Origin: a virus
DNA: 63,924 bases
Direction: 5' to 3' (one strand)
Virus record (IMG/VR): IMGVR_UViG_3300044691_000230
Coordinates: 1-63,924 of that record
Shown here: positions 54,923 to 63,437 of the stretch, one piece after another
Position numbering within the stretch: position 1 is the first letter of the stretch
Layout of the letters: each line of letters starts with the position of its first letter
Made by a program: the position numbers and the translations under genes
The notes under the pieces: model-generated
The model's input: only the letters and a program-made list of their open reading frames with translations
What the model was told of the DNA's origin: nothing
The model's database searches: none

Positions 54923-56394
54923 CAGTGCGCCGCTTTCGACTTCACAAACCGGATGTTCTGGGCGGTTATCCAGCTTCTCACTTCGGCACCGACGCTGGCG
55001 GCCGGGGTGGCGTAGCGAACGCGGGGATCGTTCGGCCAAACGCCGAACTTGGCCTTGTATTTGTGGGAAACCCACCCATCGGCCTTCCCTCTGTCAAGGG
55101 CGTAGGCTTTGAGCTGGCGGATGAACGCCACCTTTTCAGGCCAGCCTTCATCGCGGTTCGCCTTGCGCCGCGAATCCAACTCGACCAACTCCCCCTCACG
55201 CCAGTCGACGCCGATGCTGGTCTTCTCCGGCTGCCAGCCACAGCCTGGGCAGACAGCTTGACCCACCGACATGAGCCGGGAGCACTTCGGGCACTCCTTG
55301 GGCAGTCGCGGTTTCATCATCGCCGCTTCGTCGCTCTCCCGAAGGTCTCCCCCATCCAGCCGGTCACGGTGAATGTCGGTGACGAAGCCCAGGCGGAGGG
55401 TGGAATCGCTATGGTCGAGCACGATGCAATCGGCCTTGCCGTCGGCGGTTCGAAGACCGCGGCCGATAATCTGGGTGAACAGGATTTCGCTCTTGGTCGG
55501 CCGAGCCAAAATGATGCAGCGGACGTCCCAATCGACGCCTGTCGTGAGGACTCCCACGTTGCAGACGACCTGAATATCGCCCCTCGCGAACGCCTTGCGG
55601 ACCACTTCTCGTTCCAGCGGCGTCGTGTCCTTGTCGATGTAGCCGCATGGGACGCCGGAGGCCTCGAATTGTTCCTGAAGCAGCCGAGCATGACGACGAT
55701 TGACGGCGAAACACAGCGTGGGCCTGCCCTCGCCCTTAGCCTGCCAGGTGCTCACCACGTCGCCGATCAGCGGGTTCATGGCCTTGGCCAGATCGCCCTC
55801 GTGGAAGTCCCCCGCCACGGTCCTGACGCCCTTCAGGTCGGGGTGTGATGGCGCGAAGGTCTTGAACGGCGAGAGATATCCCGCTTCGATCAGTTCCGCC
55901 GTTGTCGACCCCACAATCAGCGTGTCGTAAAGCCGCCCCAGGCCTTTCGTCCAAGGCGTCGCCGATAGGCCGATGAACGGGACAGACGCCCATTCGTCGC
56001 GCTGCATCCAGTCACCGATGAATTCGAAATTCTTGTGCGCCTCGTCGACGATCACAAGCGCCGCCTCCGGGATAGTCCGCCGCTGCAGGGTCTGGATGCT
56101 GGCGATCTGGACCGGTTTGGAACTGTTGGTCATAGGGTGGTCGGCCTGCATCATGCCAACGTCGCGAATGCCTTCGTCGTAGAATTCCCGAGCGGTCTGC
56201 TCGACCAGCGCAATCGCCGGGACCGTGAAGATGCATCGGTTTCCCTTAGCCAGGGCGAGATTGATGATCTCGGAGGCGATGCGGGTTTTGCCTGCCCCGG
56301 TTGGGAGTTGCAGCATCGGACGCCGGTAGCCGGACTTCAGGGCTTGCCGCAGCAGGCCGATGGCGCGGGACTGGTGATCTCGGAGGGGCTTCAT
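54922..56394 (-). CDS. SF2 DEAH-type helicase with zinc finger
   Basis: 490 residues. Q-like start LRDHQSRAIG; Walker A PTGAGKT (31-37); VIVDEAHKN (motif II DEAH); IGLSATPW (III); VCNVGVLTTGVDWDVRCIIL and FTQIIGRGLRT (V and VI). A C-terminal CPKCSRLMSVGQAVCPGCGW is a four-Cys zinc finger. Similar RAD25/UvsW-like helicases act in phage replication fork remodelling. Translationally coupled to the primase and DUF1376 genes. Confidence 0.92.
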   Translation of the reverse strand: MKPLRDHQSRAIGLLRQALKSGYRRPMLQLPTGAGKTRIASEIINLALAKGNRCIFTVPAIALVEQTAREFYDEGIRDVGMMQADHPMTNSSKPVQIASIQTLQRRTIPEAALVIVDEAHKNFEFIGDWMQRDEWASVPFIGLSATPWTKGLGRLYDTLIVGSTTAELIEAGYLSPFKTFAPSHPDLKGVRTVAGDFHEGDLAKAMNPLIGDVVSTWQAKGEGRPTLCFAVNRRHARLLQEQFEASGVPCGYIDKDTTPLEREVVRKAFARGDIQVVCNVGVLTTGVDWDVRCIILARPTKSEILFTQIIGRGLRTADGKADCIVLDHSDSTLRLGFVTDIHRDRLDGGDLRESDEAAMMKPRLPKECPKCSRLMSVGQAVCPGCGWQPEKTSIGVDWREGELVELDSRRKANRDEGWPEKVAFIRQLKAYALDRGKADGWVSHKYKAKFGVWPNDPRVRYATPAASVGAEVRSWITAQNIRFVKSKAAH

Positions 56395-56945
56395 GCCGAT
56401 TTCCCCGGGAAGCGGACCACGCCCTCGCCTAGAGGTTCCTCCTGATAGTCCTGTGTATCTTCCTTACCTGGATAGGGAGGGTTCTTAATCTCTATCTCAG
56501 TCTCTATTGGCTTAGCACTCGCTAAGCACTCGCTAAGCGGTGGCTTAGCACTCGCTAAGCGTCTGCTTAAGCCTTTGTCTGAGCGGGGTTTTTTTCGGCT
56601 CGCAGAACCGCCTTTTTTGCCGCGCGTCGCTTGTTCCGATTTAAACGCGAATTGATTGTGCAATTCGCGCGCTGCTCTCGCGTTCATTAATCCAGGTAAA
56701 CCGTCCAATGTGGGCGCCAAAAATAACTTGTCCTTGGCGATCAATGCGTCCCGATCCCGCAGCCATGCCGCTTCGGAACAGTCAAAGAGGCTGGCCCAGT
56801 AGAACGGCTGGTCTTTGACGGGACCCCCTTCGATATAGATGCAATTGATCACTGTGACGTAGACGCCGCGCTCGGATCGGCTAAGGCCGACCATGCCGTC
56901 ATTGAAGGCCGATGGTGAGCACTTGTACCAGGGGAGGCCACTCAA
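56391..56945 (-). CDS. DUF1376 replication-initiator-like protein
   Basis: 184 residues. PWYKCSPSAFNDGMVGLSRS then ERGVYVTVINCIYIEGGPVK and YWASLFDCSEAAWLRDRDAL are the DUF1376 winged-helix core, a family found at the position of lambda O-type initiators. The basic middle leads into a tract with the repeated peptide LASAKP that is encoded by iteron-like DNA (56509-56572), and then a disordered end. Overlaps the helicase by 4 bases. Probably binds the origin lying within its own gene. Confidence 0.8.
   Translation of the reverse strand: MSGLPWYKCSPSAFNDGMVGLSRSERGVYVTVINCIYIEGGPVKDQPFYWASLFDCSEAAWLRDRDALIAKDKLFLAPTLDGLPGLMNARAARELHNQFAFKSEQATRGKKGGSASRKKPRSDKGLSRRLASAKPPLSECLASAKPIETEIEIKNPPYPGKEDTQDYQEEPLGEGVVRFPGKSA
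56509..56572. repeat. Iteron cluster, candidate replication origin
   Basis: GGCTTAGCACTCGCTAAGC occurs at 56509-56527 and at 56542-56560, a third partial copy ACTCGCTAAGC lies between (56528-56538), and a GCTTAAGC palindrome follows at 56565-56572. Each full unit is a dyad (GCTTAG/CTAAGC) about one helical turn apart in spacing. Flanks contain AT-rich runs, including TTTTTTT and TTTTTT tracts at about 56585-56620 and GATTTAAACGCGAATTGATT at about 56637. Sits inside the DUF1376 gene. Confidence 0.6.
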
Positions 56946-57193
56946 GACGGCATACCCCCCGAAAACTCGATGTGAAGGCTGATCAGCGCGTCAATCTCGC
57001 GCTGTATTTGTGCATAAGAGGTCGCTGGACCGCTCATAGCGCAAGCCAAAGCTTGAACCCCGCACCGTGCATCTGTATCTTGTGTCTCACGACGCTGCCC
57101 CCTCCACGGGTTGTGATCGAGGCGGCTCTGGGGTTGTGGTAGGCCCCAGACCGCCGTCGACCATTCATCCCCCGAACCGCGCCCATCCGTCAA
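56942..57193 (-). CDS. Uncertain small gene, 83 aa
   Basis: TTG at 57193 with GGAG upstream, or a shorter form from the ATG at 57037 (31 residues). The C-terminal SYAQIQREIDALISLHIEFS looks like a genuine helix; the N-terminal part is low confidence. Overlaps the DUF1376 start by 4 bases. Unknown. Confidence 0.4.
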   Translation of the reverse strand: MTDGRGSGDEWSTAVWGLPQPQSRLDHNPWRGQRRETQDTDARCGVQALACAMSGPATSYAQIQREIDALISLHIEFSGGMPS

Positions 57194-57305
57194 GGCTCCG
57201 CTTCACACGCTTTGGTGGATAGGACGGGGATAACTTGCGCCCACAGGCCAGCACGCTACTAATCACCCCGTGACGTGTCTGGTTTTGATCTCACCCAGAT
57301 GCGTT

Positions 57306-57341
57306 GGCGCCCTCGCCGGTGTGGCTATCAGCGGGGGCGCC
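57306..57341. terminator. Possible hairpin after the methyltransferase
   Basis: GGCGCCC (57306-57312) pairs with GGGCGCC (57335-57341) around a 22-base loop in the 57194-57350 gap, beyond the stop of the methyltransferase at 57351. No clear T tract. The rest of the gap has no supported gene. Confidence 0.3.
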
Positions 57342-57350
57342 GCCTTTAGG

Positions 57351-58310
57351 TCAGGCGAAATCATCCAGCGCCAGTTGGCCGCTGGGCGCCAGTGTCGACA
57401 AGGCGTCGAGGTTGCGCTTGGCCTGGCTGAAGTAGCTCCCCTTGAGCTCCACGCCGACACCCCGGCGTCCAAGCGAAACCGCCCCATAGACCTCCGACCC
57501 CACGCCCATGAACGGTGTCAGAACCGTGTTGCCTGGATTGCTCCACAGCGACACGGCGCGCTCAATCACGTCGAGCTGCAGCGGATGGACGTGCTTTTCG
57601 TCCTCAGGCTCCCTGGCGGCCTTGTAGGGCAGTACGCGGTCCATGCGGATGTCATCCCAGACGCATGAGGCGTAACGCCTCCAGATCCAGTGTGAGAGCT
57701 TGTTGATGCGCTGGTCGGTCTCGCCGCGATGCTTCTCCAGTTCGATCGGGACGGGCGTTGATCCAGCGTAGTCGCTGAACCCCGTGGCGTGGGTGACAGG
57801 CTCGAGGTTCTCACCGCGGCGCTTGAACACCAGGATGAAGTCGCCCGCGGCAAAGGTGCTCTCAGTGCTGTCCTTGACCAGTTGCTTGTGGGTCAGGTGC
57901 TTGAGACGGGTCCTGATCGCCACCCGAAGCGGTTCCTTCCAGATCACCGTGCGGCCGAAGAAGTAGAAGCCGTGCTTCTCGTGCAGGGCGATGATGCGAC
58001 CGGGAAGGTCGTGATAGCCCCGCTTCTGTCCCGGCTGCGGAATGTCCATGCAGTGCACGACCGTCAGGCGGCCAGGCTTGGTCACGCGGGCAATCTGTTC
58101 GATCAGGTGTTCGTAGTGGGCATAAAAGTCGTCGTAAGTGACGCTGTTGGACATGTCGCGGTCGTCGGACGAATAATTGAACAGCCCGCAAAACGGCGGA
58201 CTATAAAGAGAAAGCCCAATAGAGGCGGTAGGTAAATCACTCACAACCTCAACGCAGTCTCCGTTGTATAGAGCGTATCGATCGGTGATGATCTGATCTA
58301 TTAAAGCCAT
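57351..58310 (-). CDS. N4/N6 DNA methyltransferase
   Basis: 319 residues from ATG 58310. Motif IV SPPF at 37-40 (IGLSLYSPPFCGLFNYSS), then YHDLPGRIIALHEKHGFYFF, and a late SAM-binding motif I VLTPFMGVGSEVYGAVSLGR followed by RGVGVELKGSYF. Motif order IV before I fits a beta-class enzyme modifying exocyclic amines. Overlaps the SNF2-like helicase by 10 bases, a pairing common in phages. Likely protects phage DNA from restriction or regulates replication; the target site is unknown. Confidence 0.88.
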   Translation of the reverse strand: MALIDQIITDRYALYNGDCVEVVSDLPTASIGLSLYSPPFCGLFNYSSDDRDMSNSVTYDDFYAHYEHLIEQIARVTKPGRLTVVHCMDIPQPGQKRGYHDLPGRIIALHEKHGFYFFGRTVIWKEPLRVAIRTRLKHLTHKQLVKDSTESTFAAGDFILVFKRRGENLEPVTHATGFSDYAGSTPVPIELEKHRGETDQRINKLSHWIWRRYASCVWDDIRMDRVLPYKAAREPEDEKHVHPLQLDVIERAVSLWSNPGNTVLTPFMGVGSEVYGAVSLGRRGVGVELKGSYFSQAKRNLDALSTLAPSGQLALDDFA

Positions 58311-59698
58311 GCGGGGATCTCCTGGGAATTGGTGTGGTGCTTGAAGCGGTTGAGGGTCATGGCGTCGTTCATCTGCTCGACGATGACCTTGAACATTTCG
58401 TCGGTGGCGTCGGCCTTGCGGCGCAGGTTCTTGCTCACCCCAGCCAGGGATTCGGTGGTCACGATGTCCACCGTCACAGACCGTTTCTGGCCGAACCGCC
58501 ACATCCGCCGAACCGCCTGGTAGTACTGCTCAAAGCTGTGATCAGCGAAATAGGTCATGTGGTTGGCGTGTTGCCAGTTAAGCCCGAACGCTGCGATTTT
58601 TGGTTTTGTGACAAGGTCACTGAGCTGGCCCGACTGGAAGGCCACCAGCAATTCTTCCTTGCGCTCGTCGGGATCGCTGCCGCTGATTTGCTGGGCGCCG
58701 GGGATCATGGAAACCAGGGCGTCGGCCTCGGCGTTCAGGTGGCACCACGCCACACCCGGGACGCCTGAGGCTATACGCATCTTGGCTGCAGCTTCGCACC
58801 TTGCCTCGACGGTCGCCTTGCGTTCCGAACGCTCCTCGGCGAGGCCCTGTGCGGCCATCGGGAAGAGATAACCGTCAAGCACGGGACTATTGAGGATGTG
58901 ATCTCGCTCGATGAGTTCCGGCAAGACGAAATCGCCATCTGAAAAGCCGATGTCGGAGGGCTTTCGAACCGCTCTCGCCCACGAGCACACCCAGCGCCAG
59001 AAATCCCGCTGCGCATGGGTCTTGAACCGCCATTGCGTGCCCATCGACATCGGGTGAAGGCTGTCTTCGTCGTTTTTGAAGAACATCCCCAGCATGTCCA
59101 TGTAGCCCAGATGGCTCAAGGCTTCCGAAGAGGTTCCAAGCTCGATATAGTCGTTCGGAGAGGGTGTGGCGGAACACAGTAGCCGGTACTTCACGCGGCG
59201 CATGAACTCGGTGATCTCAGTCTTTCGCGCCCCGTCGAAATTCTTGATCGCACTCGATTCGTCGCATACCACACCTGAAAAATCGTCGGGATCGAAGTAG
59301 TGCAGACGCTCATAGTTGGTGGTCACGATCTTGGCCTTGAACTTGCCGTCCAGGGATCGCTCGGCGGCGAAATCGAACTTCTTGGCCTCCATCGCCGTCT
59401 GCATGGAGACCATCAGCGGCGCGATGACGAGTACGGGTTTGTTGGTCTCGACGTTGATGTTGTGCGCCCAGGTCAATTGCATCAGCGTCTTGCCTAAACC
59501 GCAGTCCGCGAAGATCGCCGCGCGCCCCTGTTCCACCGCCCAGTTGATCAGGTGGGTTTGGAAGTCGTAGGCCATCGAATGCGTGAACGTCGGCGTAAAG
59601 CCAAACCGCCCGTCGAGTTGCGATTTGCGCGCCAGGAACTGCTGATAGGCGTCCATGGCGTCAAACTTCGAACCGCTATCGTCCACAGTGATCTCCAT
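58301..59698 (-). CDS. SNF2-like helicase paired with methyltransferase
   Basis: 465 residues from ATG 59698 (59734 is an alternative). Walker A ADCGLGKT (64-71), GVVCDESSAIKNFDGARKTE with a DESS motif II in place of DEAH, LLCSATPSPNDYIELGTSSE, and C-terminal EQYYQAVRRMWRFGQKRSVT (motif VI). The family moves on double-stranded DNA as a translocase. Co-translated with the downstream amino-methyltransferase and following the C5 methyltransferase, suggesting a modification module. Confidence 0.88.
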   Translation of the reverse strand: MEITVDDSGSKFDAMDAYQQFLARKSQLDGRFGFTPTFTHSMAYDFQTHLINWAVEQGRAAIFADCGLGKTLMQLTWAHNINVETNKPVLVIAPLMVSMQTAMEAKKFDFAAERSLDGKFKAKIVTTNYERLHYFDPDDFSGVVCDESSAIKNFDGARKTEITEFMRRVKYRLLCSATPSPNDYIELGTSSEALSHLGYMDMLGMFFKNDEDSLHPMSMGTQWRFKTHAQRDFWRWVCSWARAVRKPSDIGFSDGDFVLPELIERDHILNSPVLDGYLFPMAAQGLAEERSERKATVEARCEAAAKMRIASGVPGVAWCHLNAEADALVSMIPGAQQISGSDPDERKEELLVAFQSGQLSDLVTKPKIAAFGLNWQHANHMTYFADHSFEQYYQAVRRMWRFGQKRSVTVDIVTTESLAGVSKNLRRKADATDEMFKVIVEQMNDAMTLNRFKHHTNSQEIPAWL

Positions 59699-59703
59699 CT
59701 CTG

Positions 59704-60513
59704 CTAGGGGTTGGGGGTTGGGTCTGGGAGCCATGCGTGCCCGATCCAGTGCGCCAACGTGAAAGGTATTTTGGCGATCTTGGCAGATGCGAGTTTGCGT
59801 TTCGGCGACCTGCTACCGCAGGAAGCAACCGGGTCTCGCTTCCACAGACGACCGTCTGGGTTCTGGCCGGTGACCGTTTGGCCTGGCGAGCCGATCTTGA
59901 ACCACGACCCACCATTGTCGTTCTTCATGTGCTCGTTGACGGCGGCCGTCTGGAAGCTTCCACCCGATCCATCGAAGCGAAAGCCTGGCACCTTCCGCGC
60001 TGCGATGGGCGGCATCAGCGCCGGCACGTCGCCCCACAGGTAGTAGGACCCGAAGTTCCATCGCGCTCGACCTACCCACGGCTGGGCGCCGCGGACGTTT
60101 TCGACCACCAGCGGGATGTATCGCCCTGCCGCTTCACAGGCCTCGCGCTGGATGCGGAAACAGGCGGTGAATAGTTCGTTCAGCTTTTCGAGCTGAGTTC
60201 CCGTTTCGTCGGCTCGTATCGCAGCGGCCTTGGCCTTGGCGCGAGACCAAGGCATCGCCATCCACGAGTAGGCCTGGCAGGGCGGACTGGCGACGATTAA
60301 TTCGCAACGCTTCGCCTGAGAGCCGTGAAAGGTGCGGATGTCCTGCAGCATGAGCAAGCAATTCTCAGGCTTAGGAGTTCCCGTCTCCGCGAACATGTCG
60401 GCGATATCGACGCGGATCACGCCCCATCCCGCCGCCTCAAGACCCTCAGCCCAACCGCCGAGACCCGAGAACAGGTCGAGAGCCAATGGGCGTCCATTCG
60501 TGAGCGGTCTCAT
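59704..60513 (-). CDS. C5 cytosine DNA methyltransferase
   Basis: 269 residues. Motif I DLFSGLGGW (13-21), motif IV SPPCQ with catalytic Cys79, motif VI VVENVRG (ENV 138-140). The target-recognition region is short and Trp/Gly-rich (GRARWNFGSYYLWGDVPALM), and the C-terminal PFTLAHWIGHAWLPDP acts as a final motif. Likely adds 5-methylcytosine to phage DNA. Its compact recognition domain suggests unusual or relaxed specificity. Confidence 0.9.
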   Translation of the reverse strand: MRPLTNGRPLALDLFSGLGGWAEGLEAAGWGVIRVDIADMFAETGTPKPENCLLMLQDIRTFHGSQAKRCELIVASPPCQAYSWMAMPWSRAKAKAAAIRADETGTQLEKLNELFTACFRIQREACEAAGRYIPLVVENVRGAQPWVGRARWNFGSYYLWGDVPALMPPIAARKVPGFRFDGSGGSFQTAAVNEHMKNDNGGSWFKIGSPGQTVTGQNPDGRLWKRDPVASCGSRSPKRKLASAKIAKIPFTLAHWIGHAWLPDPTPNP

Positions 60514-60528
60514 GCCGTGTGGCCTCGG

Positions 60529-61101
60529 CTAGATCAGCACTGTTCCGCGAGACGACCACAGCGCTTGATCGAACTTCACGCTAGCGGTTCTATCGCGTAA
60601 GCGCAACTGTAAGAGCCATCCTGCGAGGGCGTCCGCTGCGTCTTTCGCGCCTTCGCCTGGAGGGAGCGTCACGCCCAGCTTGAGCGCGGCGGCCACCATG
60701 TCATCTTTCGTCGCCCCGCCAAATCCCGCCAGCTCCTTCTTGGTGCTGTCGATGCTGGTTTCCCAGCAGGGGATTTTGTGCCGCCAACAGACTTCCTCGA
60801 TGCGGGGACCAAGCGGGATGGTCTTGCGCAGGGTGGCGAGGTTGTCGTTCCGCTTGCGCCAGATCCCGTTGGCGTCCTTGTAGCGCTGGTTGAAGATGAT
60901 GATGGGGGATTCATAGGCCACTTCGTCGGGCCGGTATGTGTCGATGTGCAGTTCCAGCGCGTCCGCCAGGCAGGCGAGCACATGACCGTAGTTCTTGCCG
61001 GTCTGCGGAAAGCTCCAGGCGCCGACGCGGGGCAACCTGGAGCCATCGCCATAGGCCCAGCCGGTGCGCTTTGAGCCTGGATCAAGGAAGGTCAGTCGCA
61101 C
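60529..61101 (-). CDS. RuvC-like Holliday-junction nuclease
   Basis: 190 residues. LTFLDPGSKRTGWAYGDG carries the first catalytic Asp7; EVAYESPIII gives Glu64; AKDAADALAGWLLQ gives Asp154 and Asp157. This acidic set and the RNase H-like start define a RuvC-type resolvase. Resolves junctions in replicating or packaging DNA. Lies between the C5 methyltransferase and the GapR/RMF-like gene with short gaps. Confidence 0.85.
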   Translation of the reverse strand: MRLTFLDPGSKRTGWAYGDGSRLPRVGAWSFPQTGKNYGHVLACLADALELHIDTYRPDEVAYESPIIIFNQRYKDANGIWRKRNDNLATLRKTIPLGPRIEEVCWRHKIPCWETSIDSTKKELAGFGGATKDDMVAAALKLGVTLPPGEGAKDAADALAGWLLQLRLRDRTASVKFDQALWSSRGTVLI

Positions 61102-61103
61102 GG

Positions 61104-62045
61104 CTAGTTGAGGATTTCCCCGTCCCCGCGCTTTTCCTGCACGGCGCGGCGGGTGGTCTGCTGGGCAAGTTCAGCGTCCGACATTTCGAACGCGTGGCCG
61201 GTGTCGTTGGCCTTGTCGAATGCCGCCTCCACGCCGATGTGTTCCAGATCCACATCGATGGCGGGGTCGAGAGATTCGTACCAAGCCCTGAAGACGTTGC
61301 GCTGTTCGAGCGACCAGACTTCAGGATCGTCGGCGAACTCGCGCCAGTCGGGTTGCCCGGCAACCGCCTTGGCGTTCTTGTCTGGCTTGGGCTTTGCCGG
61401 TTCGGCCTTGAGCTGCTTGAGACCTTCGCCGTTGCGGGCCGTTCCCTGAGCGAAGCCGCGGGAATAATCCGCCGTGTTCTCCGGAGGAACGCCCGCCGCC
61501 ACAGGATCGCAGGGTTCGTTGTTGATGCAGGCCTTGTAGCCTTCCGCCTCCCAATAGACCGCGCCGCGGGCCGCCTCGGGAAGGGATTCGAACTTCATCT
61601 CTTCCTGTTCGCCGGCGGGAAGGCCCATGGCTTCCGAACAGATCGCCCGTTCGCGCTCGATCGCAGCCAGGTCCGTTCGCTGCGTCTTCAGCTTCAGCTT
61701 TTCGTAGCGCTCGTCAAACACCTCCAGGCGGATGCCGCTGTTCTTGATCGCCGTTCGGATGAGTTTCTTCTGCCCGTTGAGTTCGGAGCGGGTGAGGTCC
61801 ACCGCTTCAATCTTGTGGTCCATGGCCCGATGTTGTTGGGTAAGGGCCGCAACCCGGTCGACCACGGCCTGGCGGGCGCGCAGTTCGGAGGGCGTGTCAG
61901 CGGACGGACGGTCGGGCTTGGCGATCGGCGTGGGTTTCAGCTTCACTGCGGTCTTGCGCGCGCCCTTTGCGCCGCCGGCGCCACGGGCCTTCGCAGTCTT
62001 GATGGACACCACTTTGCCGTCGCTCGCCTTGAGGGTTTCTGCCAT
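61104..62045 (-). CDS. GapR-like and RMF-like DNA-binding protein
   Basis: 313 residues from ATG 62045 (AAGGAG upstream). A Lys/Ala-rich N-terminus precedes a helical region (AIKNSGIRLEVFDERYEKLK, TQRTDLAAIERERAICSEAM) resembling GapR (DUF2312). Then YWEAEGYKACINNEPCDPVA and NTADYSRGFAQGTA follow the ribosome-modulation-factor pattern (GYxAgxxGxxxDpxPy...W..Gw..G). A disordered linker and acidic C-terminus follow. First gene of the leftward replication operon, divergent from the 62192 gene. Probably coats phage DNA; combined assignment is from pattern memory. Confidence 0.55.
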   Translation of the reverse strand: MAETLKASDGKVVSIKTAKARGAGGAKGARKTAVKLKPTPIAKPDRPSADTPSELRARQAVVDRVAALTQQHRAMDHKIEAVDLTRSELNGQKKLIRTAIKNSGIRLEVFDERYEKLKLKTQRTDLAAIERERAICSEAMGLPAGEQEEMKFESLPEAARGAVYWEAEGYKACINNEPCDPVAAGVPPENTADYSRGFAQGTARNGEGLKQLKAEPAKPKPDKNAKAVAGQPDWREFADDPEVWSLEQRNVFRAWYESLDPAIDVDLEHIGVEAAFDKANDTGHAFEMSDAELAQQTTRRAVQEKRGDGEILN

Positions 62046-62191
62046 CGTCCGATCTCCTTGTCTTGGGAAGGTGGTGGTCGCGCTTTGCGGGAACCACGCC
62101 AAACCCTCTGATGATTTCGGTTGACGCGCAAGCCCTACTACAAGCATTGTAGCGCTTCGGGTAGGCCACACACCCGCGAGGAGATTTTTGG
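62046..62191. promoter_or_regulatory. Divergent control region with inverted repeat
   Basis: 146-base gap between divergent units. CTACAA-GCA-TTGTAG (62138-62152) is a perfect 6-base inverted repeat. TTGACG lies at 62121. The rightward side ends in GGCCACACACCCGCGAGGAG, a variant of the shared leader, before the ATG at 62192, preceded by TTGTAGCGCTTCGGGT like the TGTATAGCTT block. The leftward ribosome site is CAAGGAG near 62055. A repressor may bind the inverted repeat to switch both operons. Confidence 0.5.
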
Positions 62192-63409
62192 ATGGCTGGA
62201 TATCTGGCATCGGGTCCGGGAACGCGCAAGCCGCGCAACGGCGGGAACGTCGGGTTCAAGCATCGCGGCGCCTTCAAGCTGCTGACGGCTTCGAACCACA
62301 AGACGCCCAAGGGCGAGACGCTGGGCTTTTTCTCGGCCGTCCTCTACCTGATGCCCCACACATCGGGAGGCGGTTCAACCCTCTGTCCGCACTCCACTCC
62401 CGCCTGCCGCGAAATGTGTCTCGCTGGCGCAGGTCTGTCGGGCCTTCCCAAGCAACTCGGCGCCAAGATGAAGCGCACCAAGCTTTTCAACGAGGACCGG
62501 CCGGAATTCCTGCGCCTCTTGCTGGCGGATATCGCCAAGCTGGAGCGGATCGCGGCGGCGGAAGGGATGCGGCCCGCGCTACGGCTCAACGGGTCAAGCG
62601 ACGTCCTTTGGGAACGCGTAATCGACGGCTGGTCCGACCTTGGCCTGACCCGATACGACTACACTAAGATACCGCTGGAACACCGCCAGACCGACCCCGG
62701 CTATCACCTGACCTTCAGCATCGAAGGCCCGCAGGACATGCGCCGCGCCGTCGGCTACCTGCGTGCTGGGCATAGTGTCGCCGCCGTGGTCCCCGAAGAC
62801 GTCAAGCACAATGCCCCGTCTTGGATCGCGCTGGGTGAAGACGTTGCCGAAGTGATCGACGGCGATCTCACCGACGCGCGGTTTCTTGATCCGCCATCCT
62901 CCATCGTTCTGCTCAAGCCCAAAGGCCATATCCGAACGGACTTGATCCGCCCTAATCTGTTCGAAGAGTTGCGGGCCGCTTCCGGCTCATTCCAGCGAAA
63001 GGCAAGACCTATGACCAAAACCCACATTCCGCTCGCCAAGCTGCCCGATGGCCGTGAAGCCGACGCCGAGACGATGGCGAAGGAATTCGCCAACCCGGGC
63101 GACCATATCCGTCAAGGCGACGTGCTGCTCATCAAGCGCGCGTCCAAGCCCCAGGGCGCCGGGTTGCTGCCCCGTGAACAGGGCTCCGTCGTTCTGGCGC
63201 ACGGCGAAGTCACAGGCCACATGCATCAGTTGCGCGGCCCGCAAGTGACGCACTATCGCGACAGCGGCCACGAATACATGACCGTCGTGAACAAGCCCGA
63301 AGCGCTGGTCCACGAAGAGCATGGCGGCATCTTCATCCCGCCGAGCGATACGGAACTGGGCCAACAGGTGGAGTACACGCCTGCCGAACTCCGCAATGTC
63401 GCCGATTAG
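62192..63409 (+). CDS. GP88/DUF7227-like fusion with HGDV-type domain
   Basis: 405 residues. Residues 1-270 resemble the phage GP88/DUF7227 family: HKTPKGETLGFFSAVLYLMP, STLCPHSTPACREMCLAGAG, ALRLNGSSDVLWERV and YHLTFSIEGPQDMRRAV. Residues ~310-405 are a small beta domain (HIRQGDVLLIKRASKPQGAG, SVVLAHGEVTGHMHQLRGPQ, LVHEEHGGIFIPPS), usually a separate gene next to DUF6745 proteins. An internal ATG at 63011 with GAAAGG upstream could express that domain alone (133 residues). The join region RTDLIRPNLFEELRAA departs from both families, so it may be a recent fusion. Role unknown. Confidence 0.78.
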   Translation: MAGYLASGPGTRKPRNGGNVGFKHRGAFKLLTASNHKTPKGETLGFFSAVLYLMPHTSGGGSTLCPHSTPACREMCLAGAGLSGLPKQLGAKMKRTKLFNEDRPEFLRLLLADIAKLERIAAAEGMRPALRLNGSSDVLWERVIDGWSDLGLTRYDYTKIPLEHRQTDPGYHLTFSIEGPQDMRRAVGYLRAGHSVAAVVPEDVKHNAPSWIALGEDVAEVIDGDLTDARFLDPPSSIVLLKPKGHIRTDLIRPNLFEELRAASGSFQRKARPMTKTHIPLAKLPDGREADAETMAKEFANPGDHIRQGDVLLIKRASKPQGAGLLPREQGSVVLAHGEVTGHMHQLRGPQVTHYRDSGHEYMTVVNKPEALVHEEHGGIFIPPSDTELGQQVEYTPAELRNVAD

Positions 63410-63437
63410 AAACCTTCGAGCCAAGGAACTATTTCCC

